NCBI RefSeq assembly: GCF_020184175.1
Contig: NC_065533.1
Span: forward strand, 46,724,351 to 46,788,350
Reading direction: 5' to 3'
From: Aphis gossypii
Taxonomy: Eukaryota > Arthropoda > Insecta > Hemiptera > Aphididae
DNA length: 64,000 bases
Numbering within the stretch: the stretch's first letter is position 1; the number at the start of each line of letters is the position of its first letter. The position numbers and the translations under genes are program-made. The notes below the pieces were generated by a model. The model searched no databases, was not told where the DNA came from, and saw only the letters and a program-made list of their open reading frames with translations. Below, piece by piece: positions 21,761 to 34,400 of this stretch.

Positions 21761-24520
21761 TATCGTCCGAAGGTGATATGCAAATTCGACTCACGCCATT
21801 TCAATTGTTATGTTATAAAATAACATTATACATTATAGTATAATATGTGTGTGCATAATATACTTATGTCTATAATGACATTATATATGATACATGGTAG
21901 AAGTATCAATTTTTTTTTTCTTTCTTTTGTTGACGACGAAACGATTATTATTAAAAGTAGTAACCCGATCATCGATCACTGCACGCCGTCGTGTCCAAAC
22001 TGCAGGCAACGGTTATCCAAATATTTATAACGTTCTACAGGTGACGTTGTGTATATTGGCGCAAAGTTTGAACCCAAAATATAACTGTATCGAAAGTCAG
22101 CATGTGTAAAGATAAAAATTATAATATTTAATATCAATAATAAAATATATTAATATGATATAAATAACAAATCACGACACGTTTGTTCGTGATTCGTTTT
22201 TCGTTGCGAGTCAGCGACAGATTTGACGCGTGGTAGGCATAATTATTACGTAGAAGTCATGGAACACGTTTAAAAATTTAAATCTTTAAAATATATTATA
22301 TTATTCTTATCTTGTTTAATCGTTTAATGTTTGAATAATATACAATTTCCGTTTGTATCTACTGCCTATACGTAAACACCATGTACACTATTATGTTATT
22401 AATTTATTATAATTTATAATGTTATTAGTTAGTATCACATACAAAATATTGAATATTGAGTAGGTAATGTACTAAATACTAATGTGTATATTATAGTATA
22501 TTATATAATATTATAATTTAATTGTTAATTAACTGTATAACAACTTACTATAAACAATACAACAGAATTAAAATAGATACCTAAAGTAATAAAGATCAAT
22601 ACACTGAAGAGTTAAAGCGAGTAATGAAGTATCTATAAATAAATACCTAATATAGTTATAATTTTTTTTTTTGTAAATCATTTTCAAATTATCTCAATTT
22701 GTTTACATATTAAATAAGTCGTTATTGTATGATTGATATGAATTATATTCAAGTTAAATAATAATTTACGAAACAAAACAGAATATAAATATAACACGCG
22801 TATTATGAATTAAACTGGTACAAGTGCTATGGCCTATGGTTAAAATGTCTAGTATTGACTCTGGCCAAACTTTTATTTATAATTGACTATTTTACATTAT
22901 ATAAGATAAAATATTTGAAACAATAAATGGGAAATCGGAATCGTTTTTAAAATGCGATGATTATAAAAGCTTAATATTTGTATCTTGAATAAGGATGTAT
23001 ATATGTTTAAAACAGATTATAACATTGAATTAAAGATCTATATTTTATGGTTTAGACTTAAACAATTTAATTTCCTCCCCCCCCCCTAAACTTATAATTT
23101 ATATTACTGTGTGCACTTTACAATTCAATTACTTTATGCCGGTGTCTGTATTTTATGTACACGGGGTTGATAATATTATTAGTTCAAAATTCAAAAAGGA
23201 TATGCACGTGCAACGTGCTCGATGATGTTTCGCACCGATTAAACGTGTATATTATTTTTTTTTAGTCTATTCAATAACTAAATTTGTGATAAAGCTAATA
23301 CCGTCGGGCAGATGGCTATGGACAAAATCCAGAGTGACAAGCTGACCGCCCGGGCGATTATTGCGGTCCCTAATTTGTATACTGACCCCTATCTATAACA
23401 ATAATATCAGGACGATATACGTTGCAGGTCCTATTATTATTGTTATTAGCATTCGACAATATCGCGCAGTGGCATTTTGTATAAGCAGTGCACTGCATAA
23501 TGACTTTAGTGTAACTACCAGTGGTACACGGTCATTCAATTTTTATTGGATTACCGAGGAGAGAATATCATATTAAAAATATTTTAAACGTTGTTTGGCA
23601 AACAAGAAACCTATTAAATAAACCAGCAGGTTTTTAATACCAGCATTTTTTTTTTAAATTGAGTTTTCATAATATGTATTTAAGCTGCAAATGATTTGAC
23701 ACATGGATTTTTACGATTTGTAAAATAGTTAAGTATGCGTTACATTAAAATAATAATATTAAACTTTAATAGTATAATATATTATTATATTAAATATATA
23801 TATATATATATCATGTTTGATTCGTATAAGCAATATAATATTTTCAATATCTTTATTACAATATGTCAAATTGTAATGAACACCATAAATAGAATGTATG
23901 TTTGAATATTTCATATTAATTGTATTAACGCAATTACCCAAGAGTTATTTATACTAGATATTAAATGTTTGCACAATTCTTGTTATAATTTTATGAACCG
24001 ATATACCGTCTACCTCTTAATATATATATATGTAATATACAATTCTGTAAATCTAATATCATTGAGTTTATATTATAAAATCAATGCTAACACTAATAAT
24101 AAGTATATAATATTATACTATGCAATTAGGTATTATTATTATTATTATATGTGATATGAATATTGATATACATGGTATGACAAGAGCAAACTCCCTTTAT
24201 TATTACCTATTATAATTTTATTAATATTGATTTTTGAAATTTGTTTTTCCCCGAATAATGGACAAGTCTAAATAGTTACAGCTAAGTTTAAATTCTTCCA
24301 CCACATTCTATTAAATTCCATGTAGTAGTATACATGACATTTTCGATAAGTTAGTTAACAGAATTATTATTAAATTAAGAAACAACGATCATTATTAAAT
24401 CGTACTGGATATAATAATCTAATATTTCGCTTTCCCTTTTATATTGGTTATTATTATAAATTATTACTTATTTTTCTACATAATATTATAATACAACAGT
24501 CGTTATAGGTATTATTTTAT
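21761..24520. other. AT-rich intergenic DNA with one short open frame
   Basis: Mostly AT-rich. A GC-richer patch at 23300-23400 holds a 28-codon frame (23312-23398, plus) with a balanced peptide beginning MAMDKIQSDKLTARAIIAVP, preceded by GGGCAG, which could act as an acceptor. I cannot link it to other exons. Confidence 0.3.
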
Positions 24521-24850
24521 ATTGCAATATCTCGCTAGATGGTTGTGGCGTACGATTTCTTATCTGTGTCGCGCGGATGTCAGGGGGTGGAATAATAATA
24601 TTAAATGTTCGTTGAAAATACGTATTATGAAAGTGCCGGGGCCGAGAGTAAAAAGTTTTGTTGTAAACTCTTCAAAGAGGCCCTCGTTACTGGCTAATTA
24701 GTGATTATTGGAGCGAGATATAGCCGAGGAATCTCTCTGGTTTATTTGGACACTGACAAAACACAGCGAAGGCAAATTGCATACGACGTTTTTCCCATGA
24801 ACCGCGTATGCGTGTTCTCTTTTCAAAAGCAATCAAACAAAATCAAACAA
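24521..24850. promoter_or_regulatory. GC-richer non-coding patch
   Basis: About 330 bp of non-repetitive, more GC-balanced DNA without a long frame, standing out from the flanks. A candidate conserved non-coding element; no function can be assigned. Confidence 0.25.
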
Positions 24851-26160
24851 CCGTATATACATATCAACGTATATTAAGTGTATGTATATACACCTATACA
24901 CGAATTTCCCCTCGTAACAAAAGACATTAAAAACGGAACGCGAGTCAGCTGTGTTAAAACTCACATTCGCTTCTTCTGTCGTTCTGTAAGACTCTGTCGT
25001 TCAAACAATGTTGTTTGATTACTCAGTCTCTCGTGTTGACAAGATTATTAGCTATGAAACAATCCAAAAGACGACAACAGGTACCGATTATACAATACTG
25101 TACGTTGGGCACAGTACATTTTCTCGTAAATTTTTATTTTTAACTCAGAACGTACAACAGAGTTTAACAGAACGTGTGTACAGTGTGCACACACAATTAA
25201 TATGTGTAGCAATGTTTAGAATTATTAAAGCATTAAAGCAAGATAAACCGTCGGTATGAATGGTATGATGAAATTATAAATTGTAGTTTAGTAGTTCGTG
25301 TCGTAAAATCATCTTGATGTAGAACTGTACCTACTTTTGAAGTGCGTATAAAATGTATACATAAAATTGAAACTAATTATTCAGAACCTGCCTTTGAAAC
25401 ATTTATTACTTATTACTAACTATAAAAGCTTACTTGAGGACTTGGTACACGAAGTGTCTATAAGTACTGAAATTATTGTTCTATTCTTTTTCCACGGGAC
25501 ACGATTTATGATTTTAAAAACATTTCCAAAAGCACAAATACCCAACACAATCATATTTATTTATAATATCTAATTTATTATAAAATATTATGCTTACATA
25601 GGTATAATAATTATAATAATATATTATAAAAAAAACAAGTTTATACAATCTATAGCTATTTTATTTATAAATAAAAATTATTATTAAATATTTTACTATA
25701 TTAATTACCTATTTTTATTTTTATTTACTTACTGGAAGTTTTTATTTGGTTAACTAAAATAGGTAAGTCTTAAATCTTATTAGGTAATCCATTAAATTTT
25801 ATATTTGGTCCGATTTAAATGTTGTCGGATATTTAAAGTAGTATTTTATAATTCTAAACCTGCACTGTGCAACATATTTAGATTTTTTGAAACGTATCCT
25901 ACGTGCCTATCATAATCATTAGGCATAAAAATAATAATTATTTTCCCCACAATTGAATTCCGTGTCGTACGAGAATAAAACGTTTTTCTATCCGCTAGCA
26001 TTTAAATGGAGTATTTCAAATTCAAAAGTACCTATTTACTTATATAGCACTTATATATAGTGCCGCTAAATGACCATTTTGTGTACCAGGATGTTTGGTC
26101 CGTTTATCATAACGTTGTCGTATATATATTTTAATGTTATTGTTATAGTCTTGTGTCCAA
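24851..26160. other. AT-rich intergenic DNA
   Basis: An 83-residue plus-strand frame at 25008-25259 has ordinary composition but no splice or promoter context and no recognised domain. I do not call it a gene. The rest shows nothing. Confidence 0.35.
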
Positions 26161-26400
26161 GATAAAAGGCAAAAGGGTATGGTAGTGTTTAAAAAAAAAA
26201 TGATATCAAGGCACGTGCTCCACGCACTTAACTCGATAATTATGCGTATTTAAATGAGCGTATCCGAACACAGCGCAACGCCGCGCCGGAAACAATGGAC
26301 GCATGCGTTTCGGAATCATCGTCGTCGGCGTACACACACCATCACGCTACGAGTGTAATATTATAATATATATAGTGTAGTTGAGTCGTTTATCATATCC
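26161..26400 (+). promoter_or_regulatory. Possible promoter and first exon
   Basis: A TATTTAAAT box (26247-26255) is followed by CpG-rich sequence and then AACAATGG at 26291-26298, a good start context. The frame from 26295 runs 23 codons to a TAA at 26364 and reads MDACVSESSSSAYTHHHATS before a possible donor (AGT|GTAATA). A Ser/His-rich start of this type is common at the N-terminus of developmental regulators. No downstream exon is identified. Confidence 0.3.
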
Positions 26401-27270
26401 TTTAATTATGGTAAACACGCCTAGTCTTCTATCAATTTACACTGTTTAATGTTTTTATTATTATTATTTTTTTTTATTTAAATTTTACGCTGCACACATA
26501 ATATAATATGAATTATTACGATATGGATTGCTATAATTAAAGGTCCTTGATTGTCGTTTACTTATAACTTATAAATTATAAGTGAATCTGTAAAAATGCA
26601 ATTTACAGTTGTACCTATTTCAGGTAATGCATAATATGAGATAATGCTTTTACGTACACGGTACACTTATGAAATATATATATATATTATATGAAATATA
26701 ATGTTATACATGCAATTATTCATTGTTAGAATTATAATAATATATTAATATAGAAATAAGTAAAGAGCTGGCCACGTAAAAAAGATATATAAATATAAAA
26801 TAATACTTAACAAGTCTCATGTTGATTGGATTAGTATTTTAAAAGAGATAAAAATGTTCATCTTTTCTTTTTTAAATTAAATTAAATTAAAAAATATACA
26901 TATGATTCTTAATATAATAATTTTTGATTTTGTTGAAGGTTTTTGAAACGAATCCACTCATGTCAATGATTCTATATTAACTCTGACGGATTAAAAATTA
27001 AAGTCGGCGTTTACGTGTACTATATATTATTATAGCTATATCGTTAACCGAGCAAAATGTTCGTGTGAATATTTTGCTATACACAACCGCTATCATTGTT
27101 AAACACGATGTAGCTATACGTATATTATGATTTTGGTAGTTTTACGGTTATTAACGATTTTTTTTTTATTTAATACGCCACACACTCAAATATCTAATAA
27201 ATATAATATTGCGTATCATCTGCCGCGTGTTCATGTATATGGGTAGGTACTGTATTATAATATCGTATGT
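26401..27270. other. AT-rich spacer
   Basis: Nothing coding or repetitive stands out. Confidence 0.35.
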
Positions 27271-27900
27271 ACGTTTCTGATGGATGAGTTTCGGTGTTGC
27301 GGCGGCGGTGGCACATGTCCTCAGGTATATATACAATCATATCCGGCTCGTGCCGGATCGGCGGCGGCGGCGGCGGCGTAGACTTTGCCCGTTTAACATC
27401 ACCGAACCCGTCTGGGTCGTGTGCATAAGTATAATAATATATAAACCGGTGGCTGCGCCAATTGCGGGGGCGGGAGCATTGTGTTTTGATTGACCGTGTG
27501 CCGTGCCACTGCCGCCGTCACTGTACCACCAGCACGCCGCCTTCGTGGTCGTCGTACACTATACGATGTACACGCGGTGTATCATGATATAATAATTATT
27601 ATTATTATTACTGTACGAGAGCGAGGGAGAGAGAAAGAGAGAGATCTTTCCTCGCGCATCAATCATCGGCCAGTTCAGCTGGTTCCCATGGACCCGTAAA
27701 AGTAAATCACAGTCGCGGTCTATTGGTTTTAATTTACTCTATCCAAGTTACTGTTTGTAACTACTAGTCATTTTTGTCGTACGGCTGTTTTGCTTAAATG
27801 AATAATCACTCGGGACCGTGTAAACGGTCGTATTATTATTTTCAACAGTGCAGAGCAGACGCACGCACGACAACGCGGGGAGAAATAAACATCACACACA
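27271..27900. promoter_or_regulatory. CpG- and GAGA-rich island with a short open frame
   Basis: The block has (GCG)n at 27361-27378, several CpG clusters and a GAGAG-rich purine tract at about 27617-27646. A plus-strand frame at 27280-27381 encodes 33 residues, starting MDEFRCCGGGGTCPQ and ending in six Ala. CAG|GTATAT inside it could be a donor. This may be a promoter with a first exon, or only open chromatin. Confidence 0.35.
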
Positions 27901-30900
27901 GCGACCAACAACACCTACGCGGCCGAGTTACCCAACATTAAACATTGGTTAATATGTTTATGTTGATCATAATAGCATGAACTTATATACTTAGTAGGTA
28001 TTATAATATAATATCGTATATGAGTGGTGTGTTCAGTAGGTATTGCTTGTATACAGCACACTCTGCAGAGAATATTACCGTTTGTGTTAGTATAATACAG
28101 ATTATATAATATTATGCGAGTTAATTTGGCACATTTTTCAATTCTATACGGGTTTTTTAGTTGTAGATAATATGTTATGTACCGTTGTACCAGCTAGGAC
28201 GTATAATATGTACCTACTGTAAAATACAGACTTGTAAACAATGGTTATTTGATGGGACATTTATAACCGTTTTAAAATATATAATTGTATTCATGAATAT
28301 GAATATTCTCCGAACAATTTGTAATGCTACTGAATTGAATATTGTTTTTTTTACCTCACAGTTATATCCGGAAGGGCCAACACGGACCCGGTTTTAAATG
28401 TTGTAGGGACGATTAAAAATATTTGGTACAAAACCAGTGGATTTTATAAAAACTTGGTGTAATTTACATAATGTGGTAATTCAAAATTTTAATGATCTTT
28501 TGTCCCTATATTGATCTTATTTATTTATTTATACATATATATTATTATTATAAATAGGTACTCACAAAAATTTGTCTGTGCATTGTAAATACGTTCATAC
28601 ATTTCCGATTTTATTTATTATAGTTGATTTTTGAAAGATATTTCTTTCATATTCTATACGACTCGAATTTCATTGGTTTTTTATTAATTCAGTGGTGAAA
28701 AAAAATGTCATTTTATAAATCCTAGAAACATATTTTAAATATCACTAATTTTTAATAAGTGTCGTTTTTATTTGCATTTACCCTAACCCCAGACCACAAC
28801 GTATATATCCAACTAAATCCCCTAGTATTATATGTTATATGTATTCTGTGTACAGGAGCTGTAGGACCTCCTGCTGTCATTTCTCATGCCTCTTGAAAAA
28901 CATAGTGTGACGTCACAGAGCAATACTGTTTTTCGACAGTAATTTACTCTTGTCTGGAGCCCGTTTATACTGCGTGTTTTACAAACTGCATTCACATCAA
29001 CAATAACATTGTATACACCCTATCACTCCCGCAGGCGTCGAACTGTGCTCGTCCGTTTTTATTTTAGCTACAGCACACTTATCGACTCTTGACATCTTTT
29101 CCCACGACACATGCATTTGGCGAAAAAAATTGTTATTGATGATTGTGATTGAACATTAAAAAACTATTTAACACCAGTTTTCGTATTAGATTTTATAGAT
29201 AATATTTTTATTTTTTGAAACAGCTAAAGCCCTAAAGGTAATACGGAAATGCGATGTTTTTTTTACAAGTTTTACAACATTGACTGTTCATAACGCATAC
29301 GAAGTAACACATATGTATCTCCACTTTCCAACGATAAAATAACAAAAAATTTCTATTTTTTTCTTCACAAAAAATATAAAATGTACAACCTTCAACACAT
29401 TTCTTTTATTATTTTGATAATTACATTTTGGTATGTCACCTATAACTACCTTAACACATATACATGTGATGTATGTACTATACAATTTAAACTGGTGTAT
29501 TTTTGTGGATACTGTTAATTGTTATACTATTATTGCTAATACCTTTTCAAGAAAATATTGACATTTTATATAAATATGTTTTTAATCGATTAAAAATAAT
29601 ATTAATAAATATTATACTTTGATTTATTCCAAATGAAATATAAGATAACTATATAACAGTAAAAAAAATTAGAAAAGTATCTCTTATTTTTAAAACTCAA
29701 TGCGTGGAGCTATTGGCAACTATCGACAATAATTTTTAAACCCTAAAAAAACCGAACTTCCGATGTAAAGAGAACAATTCATGACTTCATGCGCTGATGA
29801 TTATAACACCAGTGAAGCCCCATCCGATATTCATAATAAACGCATCCTATACTACAGATTCCCATCATCCCTCGGCATCAGAAATAATGTATGCGTACTA
29901 AGTCCGACGTGTGCGATCCATTAAAACGCTTAACCCTTTACTCATCTAGAACAATGTAGAGTCACCCCCCAGACTAACGAAGATACTGACAAAAACAATA
30001 TTGCATTGACAATAATTACCCCCCATGGGGCACTTTTCATGGGAAATTACGCTCTGGTTATTTGGTTATTATCGGCAATAATATGTCATACATATATTAT
30101 TATAATACCAGTTAATGATAAATAGACCAACGATTTTTTGTTTTGTTTGCATAACCCAAGGGCCGACGACAATGAAACGCATCCATCATGAGCACGCGCG
30201 ACCCGTTTAGTCGTATAGAAATTAAGAATTTGGCGTTATAGTTTATTTAAAATAATCACATTAGGTAGCGTACTTGACTAGATATTTTAATACTATTAAT
30301 TATGTAACCATCCAAGGGTGTATTAACGGGTGGAGGGAAGTAAAGAGCCGAGTGGCCCATGGTAGGTGTGGGTGGCATTGGTCGTGTAGATGTATTACAT
30401 CTTATAATAATTTTTTAATAAGTGTATTAACTATCTATCAAGTATCAATAAACGATAATAATATACAAACTTAAAATTACTTGTGAATATTTGTAAAAAT
30501 AATAGTACTTTGTACATTAACATTATATTTATTGGTGAGCAAATTATAATATTATATTTAAAATTATTTATGACACTAATATACGAGTAATTATATATTA
30601 TTATCTTGATAGTTGATATTTATTAGCAATTAAAAGTTTTCACCTCTTTCCTTCCTTCAGTTTGATTTTCACAAAAATTGTATACTTTCTTTTAAACGCT
30701 ACTGTAACCATAACTTTTTGTAAAAAGTGTATAAAAATATATTCATAATGTTAAATGTTTTAAATACCTAATGTATTTTTTATGGGTAAACCAAAATGTT
30801 TAGTTCAAATTACCAATACTACACATACATATGTCATATATATATATACATTATACATACATATACGATATACGATATACATATACATTTATATATATAT

Positions 30901-30930
30901 TATAAACAATGCTCTTTAGAAGATCGTGTG
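27901..30930. other. Intergenic DNA with a CRE palindrome
   Basis: No gene is supported. GC-richer non-repetitive patches occur at about 28850-29110 and 29760-30230. The first contains the palindrome TGTGACGTCACA (28906-28917). Confidence 0.35.
28906..28917. promoter_or_regulatory. CRE palindrome (TGACGTCA)
   Basis: TGTGACGTCACA is a perfect 12-bp palindrome containing the full CREB/ATF site TGACGTCA. A second full site, ATGACGTCAT, lies at 31430-31439. Confidence 0.4.
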
Positions 30931-31480
30931 TTGCATGAGTGGTGGCAGAATGTATAGTCGTCCGAATTTAAAAGCTTATATAAGGTTTGACCATTGTTAT
31001 TTTGGAGGAGCCCACGTTCCTCGTTATCAGTTGCGTTAGGGGATTACCTAATACTACTCGTCTTAATGTCAAAGGCTTTGTGTCCCCTTCGCCGCCACTG
31101 CTGCTAGAGGGTTTCTTATCTGTCCGAGCAGTTAATTACGCGGATGTTCTCCACCGTACTTTCACGAATTAAGACTTAACGCGCGCATGCCACTGCCGCG
31201 GCCGCGCGTTTTGTGCAAAACGCGCGCAAAAGTTGTCTTAATCGGTCTGCTCGATCACCGTTAATCTTCGTTTTGCTTTTCGTCGACATGTTTGGCGGTG
31301 GTGGCTAACCATTTGTTATGTCGTTTTAAAGATGTTTTACCGCCACCGCTAAGGAATAAGGATAACGTATATATTTTATACGCTTTTCGACTCAGTACAC
31401 GTACGCGTTTAACTAATCTCAGTTATCGGATGACGTCATGTGCAGAATACAATGGTATTTGACCACTCTGGGTTTTCCAA
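30931..31480. promoter_or_regulatory. GC-richer element with a CG palindrome and CRE site
   Basis: About 550 bp of complex, GC-balanced DNA in an AT-rich desert. It includes a TTATATAAGG box (30977-30986), a strong palindrome (31203-31226) and a CRE site (31431-31438). There is no convincing open frame; the 61-codon frame at 30987-31172 has no supporting signals. This is a good enhancer or promoter candidate. Confidence 0.4.
31203..31226. repeat. Perfect inverted repeat, CG-rich arms
   Basis: Arms CGCGCGTTTT and AAAACGCGCG flank the 4-nt centre GTGC. CpG-rich arms like this are unexpected in the local base composition. Confidence 0.85.
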
Positions 31481-34400
31481 GTAGGTAATGCTTGTTAAGA
31501 AAATTCAAATATTATCATGATTTGAGTAATCACGGTTATAATAAGTCCTGCTACTTTTCTACAATTCGTTTATTTTATTTGAACTTATATTTTTGGTCAC
31601 ATGACACATAAACCAGACATTGAGTTTATTTTTTAAAATTCAAATTGTTTTTTTTTGTTGTTAAGACTTAATAATTGCTAAAAAATAATAGTGCGAAATT
31701 CTGTGACACAATTACACAATTAAAACACATATTACTTTATATTTTTGTATGACCATTTTTAAAAATACTATATTATTCTTAATACAAATATTTAATAACT
31801 AAGAATAAACTATTCAAATTTTGAACTAAGTACTTTTACTTAAACATTTTTAAAATATTTATTCAGTAAGTACTTAAGAGTAAAAATATATTCATTACTG
31901 TAATACAAAATATCTTAAAAAGAGTTAAAGAAGATATAGTGAAAATATGGCGAATAAAATGAGAATTATAATATATTAATACGAGGCGACGTGATATTAT
32001 GTGTATAGCGTTTTATTAAAATAAAAATAATGAATATTATTAGTGTGAAAATCACCAAGTTTGAATTTAATACACATTAATGTTGATGGTTAATATAATC
32101 AAAATATTATCTCATATATTGTTTGTAAAATCTTAAATTATAAATAATTCGGTAATTTCAATGCCTTAAAAAAATGTTTGTTCGAAACTCAAAGTAAAAT
32201 AATATAGATGTAAGTTTATTGTTCTATGGAAATCAGTCCCGATTACTACTCCTCACTAGAATATTATCCATGCTCTGTTATGTTTGTGATTAGGCTTATT
32301 ATTTTGTTTTATTAATGTTTTGGTTTAGAGTATCACCGAATCGCATTCCTTTTGAAATATGAAGAGTGTATGTCAGAAAAAAAAACAACGCATGTCCCGC
32401 CAAATAATACTAACCACCGTCAAGTCTTAAGACAATAGCTCTTGCTCGTATACATGTAACTTGATATAGTATGTAAACGCACACGTGAATATCTTATAGT
32501 GACGCCAGACGTCTAGCCCTTTGTCCCCGAAGCTCCAACTTGACCCCAAGTGTTGTCCGTTGGTCTTATCTTTATTATTATTTATTTAGTTCTTCTAAAA
32601 GGTCTACGTGTTTTTTACCGATATGCATAGGGATTTTTTGTTCATATCGGGTAACCTAAAGTACAATATATAATAGCATACCTACCGCATAATGACATTT
32701 TTTAGCTGGAATTTCAAATGAAAATTGTGTACAAAACAACGTTGTTGTCTTAATAAATTGATGCTTCTTCTCTCAAACAGAATAGGCGTTTTTTTTATAC
32801 CATACTACTTTTAACGCATTTGTATTTTTTATTATTGTAATCCATCTTTTATTTTGATTATATATATATTATTATGCTATATATATTTACTATACACAAA
32901 CATTTCATAATCAAAGGTAGGTATTGTCTTGAAATTGAAAATAAAAACTTACAAAAGTATCTCGATTGAAATTTGTGGTTCAAAAAGTAAAAATGTATGT
33001 ACAAAAATAAGATTAGTTTTTATATAATATTAAACATAATAAATGCGAAAAATATGTATTAGCTTAAAACAATTTATATTATAATACCTATACACTGGAA
33101 AAAATATTTTTGAACGTATTTTAAAGGTCACAGTCGTCACTGATTTGTAATAAGAATGGGAGGCGTACAGAAGGGTGTGTCGCGTCTTAACCTAGACGTC
33201 ATGATGTCATGGTCAGTGAAATTATGTTTAAACATTTTCACTTGTTAAAATCAATTCCAAATTCATTGTTGAATGAGTATTATAATTATAGTATATACAG
33301 TATATACCTATTTTTATTTTGTATTATAAAAATACAATTCTGTATAAATTACCAAAATTAATTTTATTGAAATTAGAAATCTTAGTTTTGTTATTAATGT
33401 AGGTTAAAGTAAGGTAAGGAAAAAACGCACATATCATAATTTATATTATAACTCACAACTTATAAATTTGTAATATATATATTTAATTTTAGATATTAAA
33501 AATTATGTTGAAAATCACACAAATTATTTAAGTTAATACTAATAAAATGTATTATGTTTTAAGCTTATTCACATTCATAGCTTTAATATAGGTAAGTGTC
33601 GAAAAATTAGTTGTGAGTAAAGTAGTAGTATATTTAAATGTGAATTTAATATTGTGTGCATAGTGTTAAGTCGAAATAATATTGCTATGTACGTGATGAA
33701 ACTATTGATATGTGTACTGAATTGTACTTCACAGTGCTAAAATATTAAAATAAAAACACTTAAAATTATACTTAAAAACTATATTAAATTTGTTGGAAAC
33801 TCATTTTAATTTTAATTACTGGTAATTTAAATTATAAATCAAATTGTAAAACCTAATAATTAGTAATTAGTTTAACAATGGATTGAGTAATGTCCAATAA
33901 AAAACTATTTCTAGTTGAATACGCAGCTTATGAGTAAATGATTAATCCTACGTTGTTATTTTTTGTGTATAGCCGTATAGGTATTAATTATTATAAAATT
34001 ATACAATGAAACGATGCTTAACATCCATACTACGAAGTTTTTTGAGCAAAAATAAATTTGTATTATAAAGATATTTGTAAAATAAATTTAAATAAATTTC
34101 GTTTGGAAAATTTCGTTGAATGAAATTTTCACTATATTATTTTATTTTTAGTTAACTACTCGACATACTATTATATGGTTGAGAATTTGAGATGCGTATA
34201 TTAAAAATGACAAGAATTTTAAATTATTTATAACTATTATGTAAGTTCACTAATTGAAAATAGTAGTTCATTATAATTTAATACTAACAATATCTATATT
34301 ATTATTTATTATGATTACTTATACACCGTGTATAATATTTCCAACTATTTATGACGTGTAACTACACATTTTGTAGGTCACTCGTAAATTTACATTTTCT

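Noticed and set aside
25008..25259. 83-codon plus-strand frame
   Set aside because: No promoter, splice or domain signal, and the length is reachable by chance in a 64-kb window.
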